Below, piece after piece: positions 1 to 7,017 of a DNA stretch of 64,000 nt (position 1 is its first letter; the number at the start of each line of letters is the position of its first letter). The stretch is from contig JBLWXT010000002.1 in NCBI GenBank assembly GCA_048267305.1, positions 189,713 to 253,712 of the forward strand, given 5' to 3'. The stretch is from Owenweeksia sp048267305 (GTDB lineage Bacteria; Bacteroidota; Bacteroidia; Flavobacteriales; Schleiferiaceae). Under the pieces are notes generated by a model, which saw only the letters and a list, made by a program, of their open reading frames with translations, had not been told where the DNA came from and did no database searches. Made by a program: the position numbers and the translations under genes.

Positions 1-107
1 ATAAGATCCTTGGAAAACATCAACAAAAAAACAATCCCGGTCAGCAAAAAAAGGATGACCGGGATAAAAAATGCAATATTTTTAATGAAGAACTCTTTGA
101 AGTTCAT
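1..107 (-). CDS. partial membrane protein, N-terminus only
   Basis: An open frame on the minus strand starts at an ATG at 107-105 and runs off the left edge. The visible residues begin MNFKEFFIKN and then form one long hydrophobic segment (about residues 10-30), so this is a membrane or signal-anchor protein. It starts 4 bp after the stop of the START-like gene on the same strand, so the two are probably cotranscribed. Too little is present to name a family. Confidence 0.6.
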   Translation of the reverse strand, partial: MNFKEFFIKNIAFFIPVILFLLTGIVFLLMFSKDL

Positions 108-111
108 AAAC

Positions 112-504
112 TCACGAACCTATAGTATGAAGCAATTCGTTGATTTGGCTTTCCCAAAGCAGCTTGTCTTCCTCCACTTCGTCCTCATCACTAAAATCAG
201 TTACCATAAGAGCAGCATCGTTGGTAAGTTCATCCACCACAATTCTAAACTCAAAATAATATTTGGAATCTTCTTCATAATCCTCTTCCCAGCGAAAGCG
301 AATGTATTTATCTGTTTTTTTACCTACCATGTAGGCAGTGCGCTCGTCACCATCCCAGATAAAAACATACTTTTCACCCCGGGAGTTTACATCATCGCAA
401 AACCACTCACTCAGGCCACTTGGAGTAGATAAAAATGGAAATAGCATATGTGGTGAGGCCTTTACTCCGAACTCCAGTTCGTACTTAACTTTCTCTTCAG
501 TCAT
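112..504 (-). CDS. START-like (AHSA1/SRPBCC-type) domain protein
   Basis: This 130-residue protein spans a whole small SRPBCC/START-like fold. It has the family pattern of an N-terminal strand (YELEFGVKAS), a helix with an FPFLSTPSGLSEWF segment, and alternating beta strands ending in a C-terminal helix. It matches the short START-like domain proteins common in Flavobacteria (PF19569 type), which are presumed cytosolic and bind a small hydrophobic ligand; no substrate is known. It is acidic in the loop near residues 105-115 (SDEDEVEEDK). It lies 4 bp upstream of a membrane protein gene on the same strand. Family assignment is by recognition of sequence pattern; the function is unknown. Confidence 0.8.
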   Translation of the reverse strand: MTEEKVKYELEFGVKASPHMLFPFLSTPSGLSEWFCDDVNSRGEKYVFIWDGDERTAYMVGKKTDKYIRFRWEEDYEEDSKYYFEFRIVVDELTNDAALMVTDFSDEDEVEEDKLLWESQINELLHTIGS

Positions 505-588
505 TATTATGATATGGTATCAAATTCAAGATGGCGCAATATATAAAATTTTACCTGTCAAACGGGTTAAATTAATTCGCGTTGAGCT

Positions 589-617
589 TTTGTAAATTAG
601 ATAAAACTGTATATTTG
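589..617 (+). promoter_or_regulatory. Bacteroidota-type promoter of tRNA-Met
   Basis: A TATATTTG box at 610-617 matches the Bacteroidota -7 consensus TAnnTTTG. A TTTG at 589-592 sits 17 bp upstream as a plausible -33 element. The tRNA starts 15 bp downstream at 632. This is the promoter expected for the tRNA and it is intact next to the integrated element. Confidence 0.6.
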
Positions 618-631
618 CACCCCGAAAAAAT

Positions 632-705
<74 letters not shown>

Positions 706-710
706 CTAAT

Positions 711-747
711 AGAAAGGGGTTGATAATCAACCCCTTTCTTTGTTTTT
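711..747 (+). terminator. element-borne terminator just after the tRNA
   Basis: A near-perfect 14-bp stem (711-724 against 726-739, centred on A725) is followed by a T-rich run ending near 747. It lies 3 bp inside the element and takes the place of the tRNA's own terminator, which integration displaced to 12513-12536. It would also insulate the integrase gene from tRNA transcription. Confidence 0.65.
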
Positions 748-768
748 ATACCCTTGGTGCGGAAGAAC

Positions 769-786
769 TGGGGACAAAGTGGGGAC
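769..786 (+). repeat. two TGGGGAC direct repeats, candidate integrase arm sites
   Basis: TGGGGAC occurs at 769-775 and again at 780-786, spaced 11 bp (about one helical turn), between the att repeat and the integrase start. A 13-bp string containing the second copy (CAAAGTGGGGACG, 775-787) recurs at 12402-12414 near the opposite end. Placement near both ends is what arm-type recombinase binding sites look like; this is inference. Confidence 0.45.
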
Positions 787-791
787 GAGAA

Positions 792-2030
792 ATGAAGCCA
801 TATCGTAAGCCAACTATCGTAGATCACGATGGAGACATGACCAAACAATGGTATGTTTATTTCAAATGGTGGGACGAAAAAAATCAAAAGTTTATTAAAG
901 CCAAGCGATCAAAGCTTCCCAATGGGCAGGCTATAAATCGCATTGACAACCTTCGAGAGCGAATTAAGCAAATTGGATTGCTATGTGATGCTATCGAATT
1001 ATTGCTGAGTAAAGGATGGACTCCCGAAAGTCCTTTGAAAAAAAATCAACTGGTTAAACAGAAATCTACCGAACCAATTGAATCGTCTTGGACTATTATT
1101 ACGGCCATTAATGAAATCCTTAGAATAAAAACTGAGTATCTAAGCAAGTTTGGCTTGAGGGGTTTTAAGGCAAAGTGCAGCGCCCTTAAAGGTTATTTAA
1201 TTGATAATGGAATGGCCAGCTGGTCACCTGATCAAATAAAACGGAGCCACATGACAGAATTTTTACGATTTGTAAAAAAGACAAAAGGTAAAAACGGAGA
1301 AGAGGCCAGTTCACGCACCCGTAACAATTACCTTATAGAAGTAAGGGGATTGTTTGAAAAGATGATTGAAGAAGATATTCTCGTCAATAATCCCTGCAAA
1401 GGCATTAGTTCACTTAGGGAATCCGTTACGCGTCATCTCTCCTACTCTAAAGATCAAATGACTTTAATGAGTAATTGGATGAACGAAAATGAACCCTATC
1501 TTAAAATGTTCTCTTCATTTATAGGATATGCCTTTTTAAGACCTGTTGAAATTTTGCGATTACAGGTTAAGGATATAAGAGGCAACGAGATTTATCTGAA
1601 GGCAAGTGATGCGAAAACCGACACCAGTGAAGTGATACCTATTATTGACAAACTAAAACCCATAGTAGATAAGCTGATTTCAGAAGCTAAAAGCCCTGAT
1701 GACTATCTGTTCACGACTAAGAAAAGACCTGGGAAAATACAGGTATATGGTACTGGATTTTTCTCAAAGCGTTTTCAACACTGTAAAACCTTCATGAACG
1801 AAGAGCATGATTGCAACTTTACAGATGACAACACGCTCTACGCCATGAGGCATACTTTTATTAAGGACATTTACCTGCACTTCAAGAAAACGATGACCAA
1901 AGAACAGGCTGAGTTTGCCACAATGAAAATTACCCGCCATAAAAGCCTTACCGCTTTGAGATCGTATATCCGTGATTATTCTATTGATATACCAGATGAT
2001 TGGAGCGCTGCTTATTCCATTGAGTATTGA
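792..2030 (+). CDS. tyrosine recombinase / site-specific integrase
   Basis: This 412-residue phage-type integrase catalyses integration and excision at the tRNA att sites. It has an N-terminal arm-DNA-binding-like region (about 1-75), a SAM-like core-binding domain (about 95-210) and a C-terminal catalytic domain. Catalytic residues can be placed: Arg250 in FLRPVEI, Lys275 in DAKTD, Arg353-His354 in YAMRHTF (the usual first His is Tyr), His383 in TRHKS and the nucleophile Tyr392, nine residues later as in the family. An earlier in-frame ATG at 720 would begin inside the terminator hairpin, so the ATG at 792 is preferred. It reads away from the tRNA, with TGGGGAC repeats just upstream of its start that could couple its expression to integrase binding. 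Confidence 0.93.
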   Translation: MKPYRKPTIVDHDGDMTKQWYVYFKWWDEKNQKFIKAKRSKLPNGQAINRIDNLRERIKQIGLLCDAIELLLSKGWTPESPLKKNQLVKQKSTEPIESSWTIITAINEILRIKTEYLSKFGLRGFKAKCSALKGYLIDNGMASWSPDQIKRSHMTEFLRFVKKTKGKNGEEASSRTRNNYLIEVRGLFEKMIEEDILVNNPCKGISSLRESVTRHLSYSKDQMTLMSNWMNENEPYLKMFSSFIGYAFLRPVEILRLQVKDIRGNEIYLKASDAKTDTSEVIPIIDKLKPIVDKLISEAKSPDDYLFTTKKRPGKIQVYGTGFFSKRFQHCKTFMNEEHDCNFTDDNTLYAMRHTFIKDIYLHFKKTMTKEQAEFATMKITRHKSLTALRSYIRDYSIDIPDDWSAAYSIEY

Positions 2031-2037
2031 GGCCATA

Positions 2038-2235
2038 TCAATTAACAAGGGTTGCTTCATTCAACTGCAAGGCTATGTCTAAAACCTGCTGTTTACGCGT
2101 AGCCTTAGGTGCAAGCTGAATAGTTTCAGTAGTTTCCTTTGAATACAGTGAAGTTAATTCTTTCAGCAGTTGTGCCTTTTGAGTTGGCAACATTGAATCG
2201 AAAAGTGTTTTGATTGCGGAAGCTTTGGGACACAA
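2038..2235 (-). CDS. doubtful small protein
   Basis: An open frame of up to 65 codons is convergent with the integrase and ends 7 bp from its stop. A start at 2235 would be TTG; an in-frame TGA lies just upstream. The first internal ATG (residue 15) gives 51 residues. The translation is helix-prone and charged, without recognisable motif. It could be an accessory gene such as an excisionase, or simply a chance frame. I do not recognise it. Confidence 0.25.
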   Translation of the reverse strand: MCPKASAIKTLFDSMLPTQKAQLLKELTSLYSKETTETIQLAPKATRKQQVLDIALQLNEATLVN

Positions 2236-2952
2236 AATAATTCATGTGGATAAATGCGCTCATTTGACCTAATTTAAGTACTTAAGAGCGACTTTTTAGT
2301 TAAACATTCATTGAATAGACCAAAGGTAAATGCAAAAAAGCTAATCGATTCATTTTGTGTAGTTTATGAGTGGTTTTCTTTTGAAATGTGGATTATTGCA
2401 AGAAAGGGCTTGAAAAGGACTAGAGTTGATGATTTTAGATAATTTCTCTCACTGAAATCCAAATAGATTGAAAGAAAAGGCCCTTTGTGGACATTTTCCA
2501 AGTGCTTTTCGTAAAATTTTGAAAAAATTCGCAAATCGTCTGTATTGCCCGCTAGCAAAGAATCACAGACTGTTGACTGAAAATGATAAGAGGCAAACTT
2601 TGCCTATGGTTGAGGTTTACTACAATAGCCCCCTCAACCACCTCATGATTTGGATATACGAATTATTTTTTGTAAGCAAATTTTCAAGGCTTTAATCCCT
2701 CCCATTGCTTTGGGCAAAATTAGCCCTCAAAGCTGTTGTCATGGACAAGGGTTTTCCCGGCATAAAGCCGCCCCTCCCTACGGTCGGTTCTTTTTATTCC
2801 AGTTTACCCCTTGCCAAGACCCCAACTTTGTAGCTGCAGGTTGCCTAAGCATTGGAAAAGATAGAACTATGGTTGTTTTTTTGAGCGTAGAGAGGGTTTT
2901 GCGTCTAAGGGTAGGGTATTACACCACTCACCTGCAGAAGTACCCGTACGTC
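2236..2952. other. gene-free, structured intergenic stretch
   Basis: About 700 bp without a convincing gene; short open frames here lack any protein-like signature. It holds several hairpins. AGGCAAA-C-TTTGCCT lies at 2591-2605, directly followed by a 9-bp stem at 2607-2615/2632-2640 (TGGTTGAGG with CCTCAACCA). CGGC-ATAAA-GCCG lies near 2759-2771. The segment from about 2700 to 2870 is GC-richer than its surroundings, which suggests a separate origin or a non-coding RNA. No promoter is clear. Confidence 0.4.
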
Positions 2953-3726
2953 TCAAATATATTCTTCAACCAACGCACCTTTCAAAAACGCTTTCCCTCC
3001 TGCTATTGGTTCAGTTGCCTTATCGGTTCTTTTAGTTACTGAATATCGCTCTACCTCGTCTATGCTGTAATAACCATCTGGTATGTCCGCAAGGATTTCA
3101 ACTTTGTCCATTATTTCTTTATTTGGAGCTAACCAATATTCAATATCCGAATAGGCCAATATTGCAGGGTTCCTTTCATGGCCTGTTTGCTCTACTAAAT
3201 AATAAGGATCACGGGTAATGATTGTGAAGCCATCCCACAACTCCCCTTCTTTATTTTCAAATGGCCTGTAGTAAGAGGCCAAAGGAATTAGCTGATCATC
3301 TTCCCTGTAGATGTGGAACCAGCGTGGATTATTCTTATTTCCATTGGATTCAAAAAATGAGTTTACCCAAAACACACAAGGACGTTCTGATAAATCTTCC
3401 ATTACCTCATTGGCGTAAGTTCCCTTTTTTGTTCCCTCAATATAAGCTAGTAGAGTTTGTGCCTTGGTGTTGTAGCTTGGTAATGGCTTCCCTCCTCTCC
3501 ATTGGCTTCTTGCCGGAGCAAATTTTGCCCATTTCCAATACACCTTATCATCTTTGGCGAATTGAATAACTCCCCAATTGCCGATGCCAATTACAGGGGT
3601 TTGAGGCTCAGGTTTAGAGTTATCTTCCATTGTCAAGGTTAACGGCAAGGCCTTCCTTATCAGGTGATCTCTTTGCATCGAATATTTGGTAGTCAACTCT
3701 TGATTTTGGGTTGTGTAAACGCACAT
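2953..3726 (-). CDS. divergent SOS response-associated peptidase (SRAP/HMCES-like)
   Basis: SRAP proteins (YedK/HMCES) crosslink covalently to abasic sites in single-stranded DNA through the N-terminal Cys2 exposed after Met removal. I chose the ATG at 3726 rather than 3738 because it places Cys directly after Met. The family residues appear in order: Cys2, Asn86 in SYNTKAQ, Glu126 in NSFFES and His183 in GHERNPAIL, followed by a WL pair as in the family. The sequence is clearly divergent: the usual MCGR start is MCVY and the NAR motif is NTK. The protein (257 aa) is slightly longer than E. coli YedK. It sits in the island between the integrase and the IS, pointing toward the integrase, and may protect or process damaged single-stranded DNA of the element or of phage. 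Confidence 0.72.
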   Translation of the reverse strand: MCVYTTQNQELTTKYSMQRDHLIRKALPLTLTMEDNSKPEPQTPVIGIGNWGVIQFAKDDKVYWKWAKFAPARSQWRGGKPLPSYNTKAQTLLAYIEGTKKGTYANEVMEDLSERPCVFWVNSFFESNGNKNNPRWFHIYREDDQLIPLASYYRPFENKEGELWDGFTIITRDPYYLVEQTGHERNPAILAYSDIEYWLAPNKEIMDKVEILADIPDGYYSIDEVERYSVTKRTDKATEPIAGGKAFLKGALVEEYI

Positions 3727-3803
3727 AAGAGATATCACTACTATAATATCAACAAGTCTAAAGTTTTATCAGTCAAAACCTTTTTGAATCATTATAAAAT
3801 AAC

Positions 3804-3826
3804 GGCAACTATATACAAGTTTACAC
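3804..3826 (+). repeat. left terminal inverted repeat of IS1595-family element
   Basis: 23 bp beginning GGCAACTATATAC and ending TTTACAC. It matches the reverse complement of 6940-6967 except for one C/T difference at position 3 and a 5-bp indel. Confidence 0.75.
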
Positions 3827-3857
3827 TAAGTAAATTAGGTTTTGTGTAACTAACTAC

Positions 3858-3865
3858 TACATTTG
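3858..3865 (+). promoter_or_regulatory. -7 promoter box of the transposase
   Basis: TACATTTG matches TAnnTTTG and lies 22 bp upstream of the transposase ATG, inside the left end of the element. No well-spaced -33 element is obvious. Confidence 0.4.
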
Positions 3866-3887
3866 TGGTGTAATAATCTACAAAGCT

Positions 3888-4808
3888 ATGGTCAACACAA
3901 CCGAATATAACAACATAATCGAGCTTCTACAAGCCTTCCCGACTGAACAAGCCTGTATTGACCATCTTGAAAAACTACGTTGGAATGGTAATGTAGTTTC
4001 TCCCTTCCACCCTTCATCTACTGTTTACGATTGCAAAGGAAATAAATACAAGTGCAAAAACACTGGTAAGTACTTCAATGTAAAAACAGCAACCCTATTC
4101 GATAATACTAAGGTAGCCCTTCAAAAGTGGTTCTTAGGTATATGGTTGGTAACTTCTCACAAAAAAGGTATCAGTAGCCTACAGTTAGGCCGCGACCTTA
4201 AAGTTACCCAAAAGACCGCTTGGTTTATGTTACAACGCATCCGTGAGTGCTTCGGTATTGATGATACTACCGAGCAACTACAGAATGAAGTTGAGATTGA
4301 CGAAACCTACGTTGGGGGCAAGAATAAAAACCGTCACGCCTACAAAAAACACTACAACCCACAAGGCCGCAACACAGATAGTAAAGCACCGGTATTAAGA
4401 ATGATCGAGAGAGGTGGTAAGCTAAGGGCTATGCAAGTGGAAAATGTAAAAGCCGATACTCTTACACCTGAAATTATTAAAGTTGTAAAAGAGGCTGCAA
4501 TGATTTATACTGATGAGTGGATGGGTTACAAAAGGCTTAGTCGGGTATATAATCACTTAGCGGTAAAGCACAACCAAGGAGAGTATGTGAATGGTAGAAT
4601 CCACACAAACACTATTGAAGGCTTTTGGAGCCTACTTAAAAGGGGGATTGTAGGTATCTATCATTTCACTTAAAGAAAGCATTTACAGGGTTACGTTGAT
4701 GAGTTTGTATTCCGCTACAATAGCAGAAATACAACTGAACAGATTAGATTTGATTTACTGTTGAGTAACATGGAGCATAGATTAACTTATAAAGCATTAA
4801 TTAAATGA
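3888..4808 (+). pseudogene. IS1595-family (ISXO2-like) transposase with in-frame stop
   Basis: The DDE-type transposase domain is recognisable. A degraded N-terminal zinc-ribbon region (KYKCKNTGKYFNV) leads into VTQKTAWFMLQRIRE, then EIDETYVGGKNKNRH (first Asp), YTDEWMGYKRL (second Asp) and HTNTIEGFWSLLKRG. A TAA at 4671-4673 interrupts the frame after 261 codons, but the same frame continues without shift for 44 more codons (RKHLQGYVDEFVFRYNSR and onward) that match the family's normal C-terminus, ending in TGA at 4806-4808. Comparison with the usual HFxSKKHLQ motif suggests a serine codon mutated to TAA. The restored stop overlaps the ATG of the next gene by 4 bp. The truncated protein would keep the catalytic acidic residues but lose the terminal helix, so activity is doubtful. 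Confidence 0.8.
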
Positions 4809-6001
4809 GTAATAGGAGGGAAATATGGTATGAAGGTGAACTTGACTTAAACGGTTCAATTATTAACTGCTATGTTCTAAGGGATGGCACAAGAATACTG
4901 TCAGGAAGGGAGATGCAGCGTGCTTTGAGTATGGTAGATGAGGCCGAAGAAGGTAAGCAGACTGCGGGGACCAGATTAAGCCGATATTTAAGCCAAAAAT
5001 CGCTTAACCCATTTATTTTCAAGGATAAAGATAAGGACCACTTTGAGCCAATTGAGTGCTACAGGGGCCATGCTAAAGTAAATGGGTATGAAGCTACAAT
5101 TTTGGTAGACTTATGCGATGCGTTTTTAGAAGCTAGGAAAGCAATTAACTTATCTGCTAGGCAAAAAATTATCGCAGATCAATGTGAAATTTTAATGAGG
5201 TCCTTTGCTAAAGTTGGTATTATAGCACTTGTAGACGAAGCAACTGGTTATCAGTACGAAAGAGAAAAGGATGCTTTACAGGAAATTCACAAAAGGTTTA
5301 TAGCTGAAGAACTGCAATCATATCACAAACAGTTTCCAAATGAGTTCTATCGAGAAATATTTAGGTTAAATGGATGGCCATATACGGTAAGACAAATAAA
5401 ATTTGGAGAGCGCCCCGCAGTTATAGGAAAATGGACAAAAAAATATGTCTACAGCACTATGCCTAAAGGAGTTCTCGATGCTTTAGTAAACAAAACCCCA
5501 AGAAACAATGACGGTAGGCTTAAGCATAAACTATTTCAGCATCTTACTAAAAAAGACGGGATTACAGCCTTAAAGGACAAGCTTACAAGTGTTGTTACCT
5601 TAATGAACGTTTCGGATAATTGGAAGCAGTTTGAAAAGTTGTGGAATAAAAAATACGGTCAGCAAGAACTTAATTTGGGAGGTTTAGACGTATTAGAGCC
5701 TAAAAAGGAATCCAAGCCCGAAGGCTTCGATAAAAAACTTAAACAAGCCTTAGATTTTGACCCAAAAAAGAAAACTATGTTTATTGAAATTGAAAACGAA
5801 AACCAAATAGTTCCTAATCAAACTATAGTCAGAAGAAAATCCGATTTTGTGATATTCAATATTGAGGGTTATGACAAAATCCGAAGTAAGTATGTCCTTT
5901 CCAAGAGGAAGGATGGAAAAATAGCTAAGGTACTTAGCTCAGAAGATTCTATGTCTGTAAAATTTAATGACTTAAAAGAAAGTTTTGAAATTAAACTTTG
6001 A
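4805..6001 (+). CDS. P63C domain-containing protein, IS passenger
   Basis: A 398-residue protein with a central P63C domain (about residues 166-258, including the segment NEFYREIFRLNGWPY and the GVLDALVNKTPR stretch) preceded by a Bro-N/antirepressor-like N-terminal half (SGREMQRALSM, LVDLCDAFLEARK). P63C proteins are found on phages and insertion elements; their biochemical role is not established, but association with DNA-binding Bro/KilA domains suggests gene regulation. The ATG at 4805 overlaps the original transposase stop as ATGA, implying translational coupling in the ancestral element. The C-terminal 110 residues are lysine-rich and predicted to be less ordered. The family call is firm; the function is open. 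Confidence 0.8.
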   Translation: MSNRREIWYEGELDLNGSIINCYVLRDGTRILSGREMQRALSMVDEAEEGKQTAGTRLSRYLSQKSLNPFIFKDKDKDHFEPIECYRGHAKVNGYEATILVDLCDAFLEARKAINLSARQKIIADQCEILMRSFAKVGIIALVDEATGYQYEREKDALQEIHKRFIAEELQSYHKQFPNEFYREIFRLNGWPYTVRQIKFGERPAVIGKWTKKYVYSTMPKGVLDALVNKTPRNNDGRLKHKLFQHLTKKDGITALKDKLTSVVTLMNVSDNWKQFEKLWNKKYGQQELNLGGLDVLEPKKESKPEGFDKKLKQALDFDPKKKTMFIEIENENQIVPNQTIVRRKSDFVIFNIEGYDKIRSKYVLSKRKDGKIAKVLSSEDSMSVKFNDLKESFEIKL

Positions 6002-6128
6002 AATTTTACCAAAACAGGCATTAGGCTGTTATCCTATAACCACTAATGACCATAAGTAAGATTATTTCATTTTATTAAGGGTGACCTTTTAGTTGCTTTG
6101 GCATCCATTTTCTTAAACTCGAATAATT

Positions 6129-6899
6129 ATGCAGCTAGCTATTTTTAAGTATCAAAGTCCAGAAGAACAACAACTAAGCGAGGTAAGAACTGTAGAAATT
6201 GATGGGGAAATTTGGTTTGTTGCTTCTGATGTGGCTAAAACGTTAGGGTATAAAAGACCATCTGATGCCATTCGTCAACATTGCAAACCAAAGGGTACGG
6301 TAAAATACCGTATCCCTTCCGATGGGGGTGAACAAGATACGCTTATAATTAATGAGCCAAATGTCTATAGGCTGATTATCAAATCAAACCTTCCCTCGGC
6401 AGAGGCTTTTGAAACTTGGTTATTTGAGGAGGTGATTCCTTCTATCAGAAAGAAAGGATATTACGGTAGAATAGACAGAAGCCAAGCTCCCAACTTCTAC
6501 CTAAGGTACAAAGACAATCTCCATAAGATAAACAGGAATTACTTTTCCGTAATTAGTGAGCTTTTCGTAACTCTAAATGCTGAATTGGAAAAAGTAGGTT
6601 ATCAAATACCTGACAAGGGTATAGATGATAAAGGAATGTATCCAGATATATCCGTGGGGAGAATGTTCTCTGATTATCTAAGAAAGACAGAGTCCGAACA
6701 TAATGGCTCACATAAGTATTACAAGCACTCTTTCCCTGATGACCGAGACGATGTTGATGCAAGGATGTATCCTATTGAAGCCTTAGCTGTATTTAGAAAG
6801 TTTGTGTATGATGTTTGGATTCCAAATCAAGCTACCAAATATTTCAAAGCCAAAGACCCACTTGCTTTAGACTACTTACCTAAACTTTTAGGAAAGTAA
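6129..6899 (+). CDS. Bro-N domain (phage antirepressor-like) protein, IS passenger
   Basis: 256 residues with an N-terminal Bro-N domain (about 1-115). Diagnostic features are GEIWFVASDVAKTLGY, the HCKPKG segment, LIINEPNVYRLIIKSNLPSAE and FETWLFEEVIPSIRKKGYY. Bro-N proteins bind DNA and act as antirepressors in phages. The C-terminal half (about 120-256) carries aromatic-rich helices without an assigned domain. It lies 127 bp after the P63C gene and 40 bp before the right TIR, so it belongs to the insertion element. It is not evidence for a prophage, because no structural phage genes are present. Confidence 0.83.
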   Translation: MQLAIFKYQSPEEQQLSEVRTVEIDGEIWFVASDVAKTLGYKRPSDAIRQHCKPKGTVKYRIPSDGGEQDTLIINEPNVYRLIIKSNLPSAEAFETWLFEEVIPSIRKKGYYGRIDRSQAPNFYLRYKDNLHKINRNYFSVISELFVTLNAELEKVGYQIPDKGIDDKGMYPDISVGRMFSDYLRKTESEHNGSHKYYKHSFPDDRDDVDARMYPIEALAVFRKFVYDVWIPNQATKYFKAKDPLALDYLPKLLGK

Positions 6900-6939
6900 A
6901 AACCCAGAACTATCAATCCGGGATTTTTTATGTGACCTT

Positions 6940-6967
6940 GTGTAAACTTGTATTGTATATAGTTACC
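6940..6967 (-). repeat. right terminal inverted repeat of IS1595-family element
   Basis: Read on the minus strand it begins GGTAACTATATAC, then an extra AATAC-type 5-bp insert, then AAGTTTACAC, matching 3804-3826. Confidence 0.72.
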
Positions 6968-7017
6968 AAAATAATTAATAAAAATGAAAACATAACTATA
7001 GAATTAGTTGCAAAAAA

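Larger units (their letters stand above)
3804..6967 (+). mobile_element. IS1595-family insertion sequence with two passenger genes
   Basis: Terminal inverted repeats start GGCAACTATATAC at 3804 and, on the opposite strand, GGTAACTATATAC at 6967. Both continue into AAGTTTACAC, with a 5-bp indel between the two blocks on the right. Flanking 8-mers AAAATAAC (3796-3803) and AAAATAAT (6968-6975) differ at one position and are consistent with the 8-bp target duplication of this family. The unit holds an ISXO2-like transposase followed by P63C and Bro-N genes, all on the plus strand, so both lie between the TIRs and are passengers. Confidence 0.78.

Noticed and set aside
720..791. Longer integrase start at 720
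   Set aside because: It would lie inside the terminator palindrome and the arm-site repeats, and the added residues do not resemble the family.
2364..2695. Short open frames on both strands
   Set aside because: They overlap hairpins and lack recognisable domains or start context.
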